41,518 nucleotides of DNA, from assembly GCA_038233135.1 (NCBI GenBank), contig JBBSMN010000002.1, positions 1 through 41,518 on the forward strand. The letters run 5' to 3'. Made by a program: the position numbers and the translations under genes. Below are positions 40,063 to 41,518 of the stretch, in pieces; the stretch's first letter is position 1; each line of letters begins with the position of its first letter. The stretch comes from JACCVL01 sp038233135. GTDB taxonomy: Bacteria > Actinomycetota > Actinomycetes > Propionibacteriales > Nocardioidaceae. A model generated the notes under the pieces. It searched no databases and was not told the DNA's origin. It was given only the letters and a program-made list of their open reading frames with translations.

Positions 40063-41518
40063 ATGTTCGTGAGGACCTCGTCGCGGCGGAACCGGGACGG
40101 CGGCGTGGTGCGGTACCTGCAGCTGGCGCACAACGAGTGGGACGCGGCGTCGAAGTCGTCGAAGATGAAGGTGTTGTACAACTTCGGCCGTGCTGAGGAC
40201 CTGGACCGGGCTGCGGTGCGGCGGCTGATCGCCTCGCTGACACGACTGCTCGGCGAGACACCCACGCTGGGCGACGGCGGGGACGGCGGGGGTGTCCTAC
40301 CCCGGCTCGGGTTCACCGAGTCCCGCCCGCTGGGCGGGGCCTATGTGCTGGACGCGTTGTGGGCTCGTCTCGGTGTCGCCAAGACGATGCGGACCCTGCT
40401 GGGCGGGACCCGGCGGGACGCGGTCACCGAGCGGGTGCTGTTCGCGCTGGTCGCGAACCGGGCGCTGGCACCGTCCTCGAAGCTGGCCGCGGCTGGGTGG
40501 GTCACTCACGACGTGCACATCGGTGGTCTGCCCGAGACCACCGATGACGCCTGCTACCGGGCGATGGACTGGCTACTCGAGGTGGAGCCGGTGCTGGCGC
40601 GTGAGGTCTACGCCTCGGTCGCCGACCTGGTGAACCTCGAGGTCGACCTGCTGTTCTTCGACACCACCTCGACCTACTTCGAGACCGAGGTCGCCGACGC
40701 ACCCCTTTGGCGCGACGGCAAGGGGCGCCCGGTCCCCACCGAGCCCACCGACCCCACCGACCCGGAGCTGGAGCCGCCGGTCGGGGCGGTCAACCAGACC
40801 GGTTTCCGGACCCAGGGCAAGTCCAAGGACCACCGCGACGACCTGCCGCAGGTGGTGATCGGGATGGCGGTGACCCGCGACGGGATCCCGGTGCGGGTCT
40901 GGTGCTGGCCGCCCAACACCGCCGACTCGGCGTTGATCCGGCAGGTCAAGGACGACATGCGGGACTGGAACCTCGCGAGGGTGGTGTGGGTCGCCGACCG
41001 CGGGTTCACCTCCGAACAGAACCGGCGCTACCTGCAACGCGCCGGCGGTGGCTACATCCTGGGCGAGAAGCTCCGCTCCGGCTCCGCCGAGGCGACCGCC
41101 GCGCTGAGCCGGGCCGGCCGCTACCAAGACGTCGCCGGGAACCTGCGGGTCAAGGAGGTCCGGATCAGCGAGCACGAACGGTTCGTGATCGCACACACCC
41201 CCGACGCCGCCGACCGCGACGCCGCCGTCCGCACCCAGCTGCTGGCGCGGCTGGAGGAGATGATCGCCGGCTCCGACAAGCTGTCGAAGACCAGGCGGGC
41301 CGAGCTGCGTGGGGTGATCTCCACCAAGCCCGGCCTGAACCGGTTCCTGCGCGTCACGCCCGGTGGGCTGCTCCGCATCGACGCCAAGGCCATCACTGCG
41401 GAGGAGAAGCTGGACGGCAAGTACCTGCTGCGCAGCAACGAACCCCACCTGAGCGCCGAGGACATCGCGTTGGGCTACAAGCAGCTGCTCGAGGTGGAAC
41501 GCGGCTGGCGGGACATGA
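40063..41518 (+). mobile_element. IS1634-type transposase, 3' end beyond the window
   Basis: From ATG 40063 a DDE-type transposase runs off the right end (485 codons seen). LLFFDTTSTYFE carries the first Asp, VWVADRGFTSEQNRRYL the second, and LLEVERGWRDM with its Glu is the typical last part, as in IS1634-family (IS4-like) elements. It is probably complete except for the last residues. The left terminal inverted repeat could not be fixed; it should lie in 39950-40050, where GACACG/CGTGTC form a small dyad. The right end is outside the window, so the element boundaries and any target duplication are unknown. Confidence 0.85.

Noticed and set aside
41400..41518. Right end of the insertion sequence
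   Set aside because: The coding sequence continues to the window edge, so no inverted repeat or target duplication can be seen.

Overview
The window is high-GC DNA from an actinomycete. Three things indicate this. Codons end mainly in G or C. The opening block pepN / mycothiol-type DsbA protein / rpiB / nei1 has the same order as Mycobacterium tuberculosis Rv2467-Rv2464c. A mycothiol-dependent maleylpyruvate-isomerase-like gene and SigE-type sigma factors are also present. RTX proteins with fibronectin modules and an IS1634-type transposase would suit Nocardioidaceae or a neighbouring family, but genus cannot be fixed from the sequence alone.

Region 1 (1-11.4 kb) looks mostly intact: divergent pepN; the redox/isomerase/DNA-repair operon with a SpoIIE-type phosphatase behind it; phenylacetate-CoA ligase; a GAF-PAS-GGDEF diguanylate cyclase; then a secretion block of a Tat-exported glycosidase-like protein and two tandem FnIII-RTX calcium-binding proteins. 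Region 2 (11.4-22.1 kb) holds a PPOX-family flavoprotein, a GT-C membrane glycosyltransferase, a DUF1992 gene, a broken formamidase, a VIT1/CCC1 transporter, a small lipoprotein, a SWIM-SNF2 helicase, a MmcQ/YjbR protein and a GNAT acetyltransferase.

Region 3 (22.4-38.1 kb) is an accessory zone. It carries six type II toxin-antitoxin modules: VapBC, AbrB-PIN, Phd-PIN, RHH-Doc, FitAB-like VapBC and AbrB-ParE-like. Between them lie two SigE-sigma/membrane-protein pairs, an ArsR-SRPBCC operon and an orphan response regulator next to a decaying ABC transporter. Region 4 (38.2-41.5 kb) has a divergent TetR/NmrA-type pair and an IS1634-type transposase that runs off the right end.

Two themes stand out. 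First, many genes from about 12 kb rightward are broken by small indels, often in short repeats or homopolymers. They are recent pseudogenes or uncorrected sequencing errors, and the choice affects most functional claims here. Second, many antitoxin and regulator genes have a TANNNT box ending exactly 6 or 7 nt before the start codon. Two of these boxes sit inside a perfect or near-perfect dyad at the start. This suggests leaderless, autoregulated transcription. Two genes lack any conventional start codon able to include their catalytic residue: nei1 would start at ATC and one vapC at CTG.
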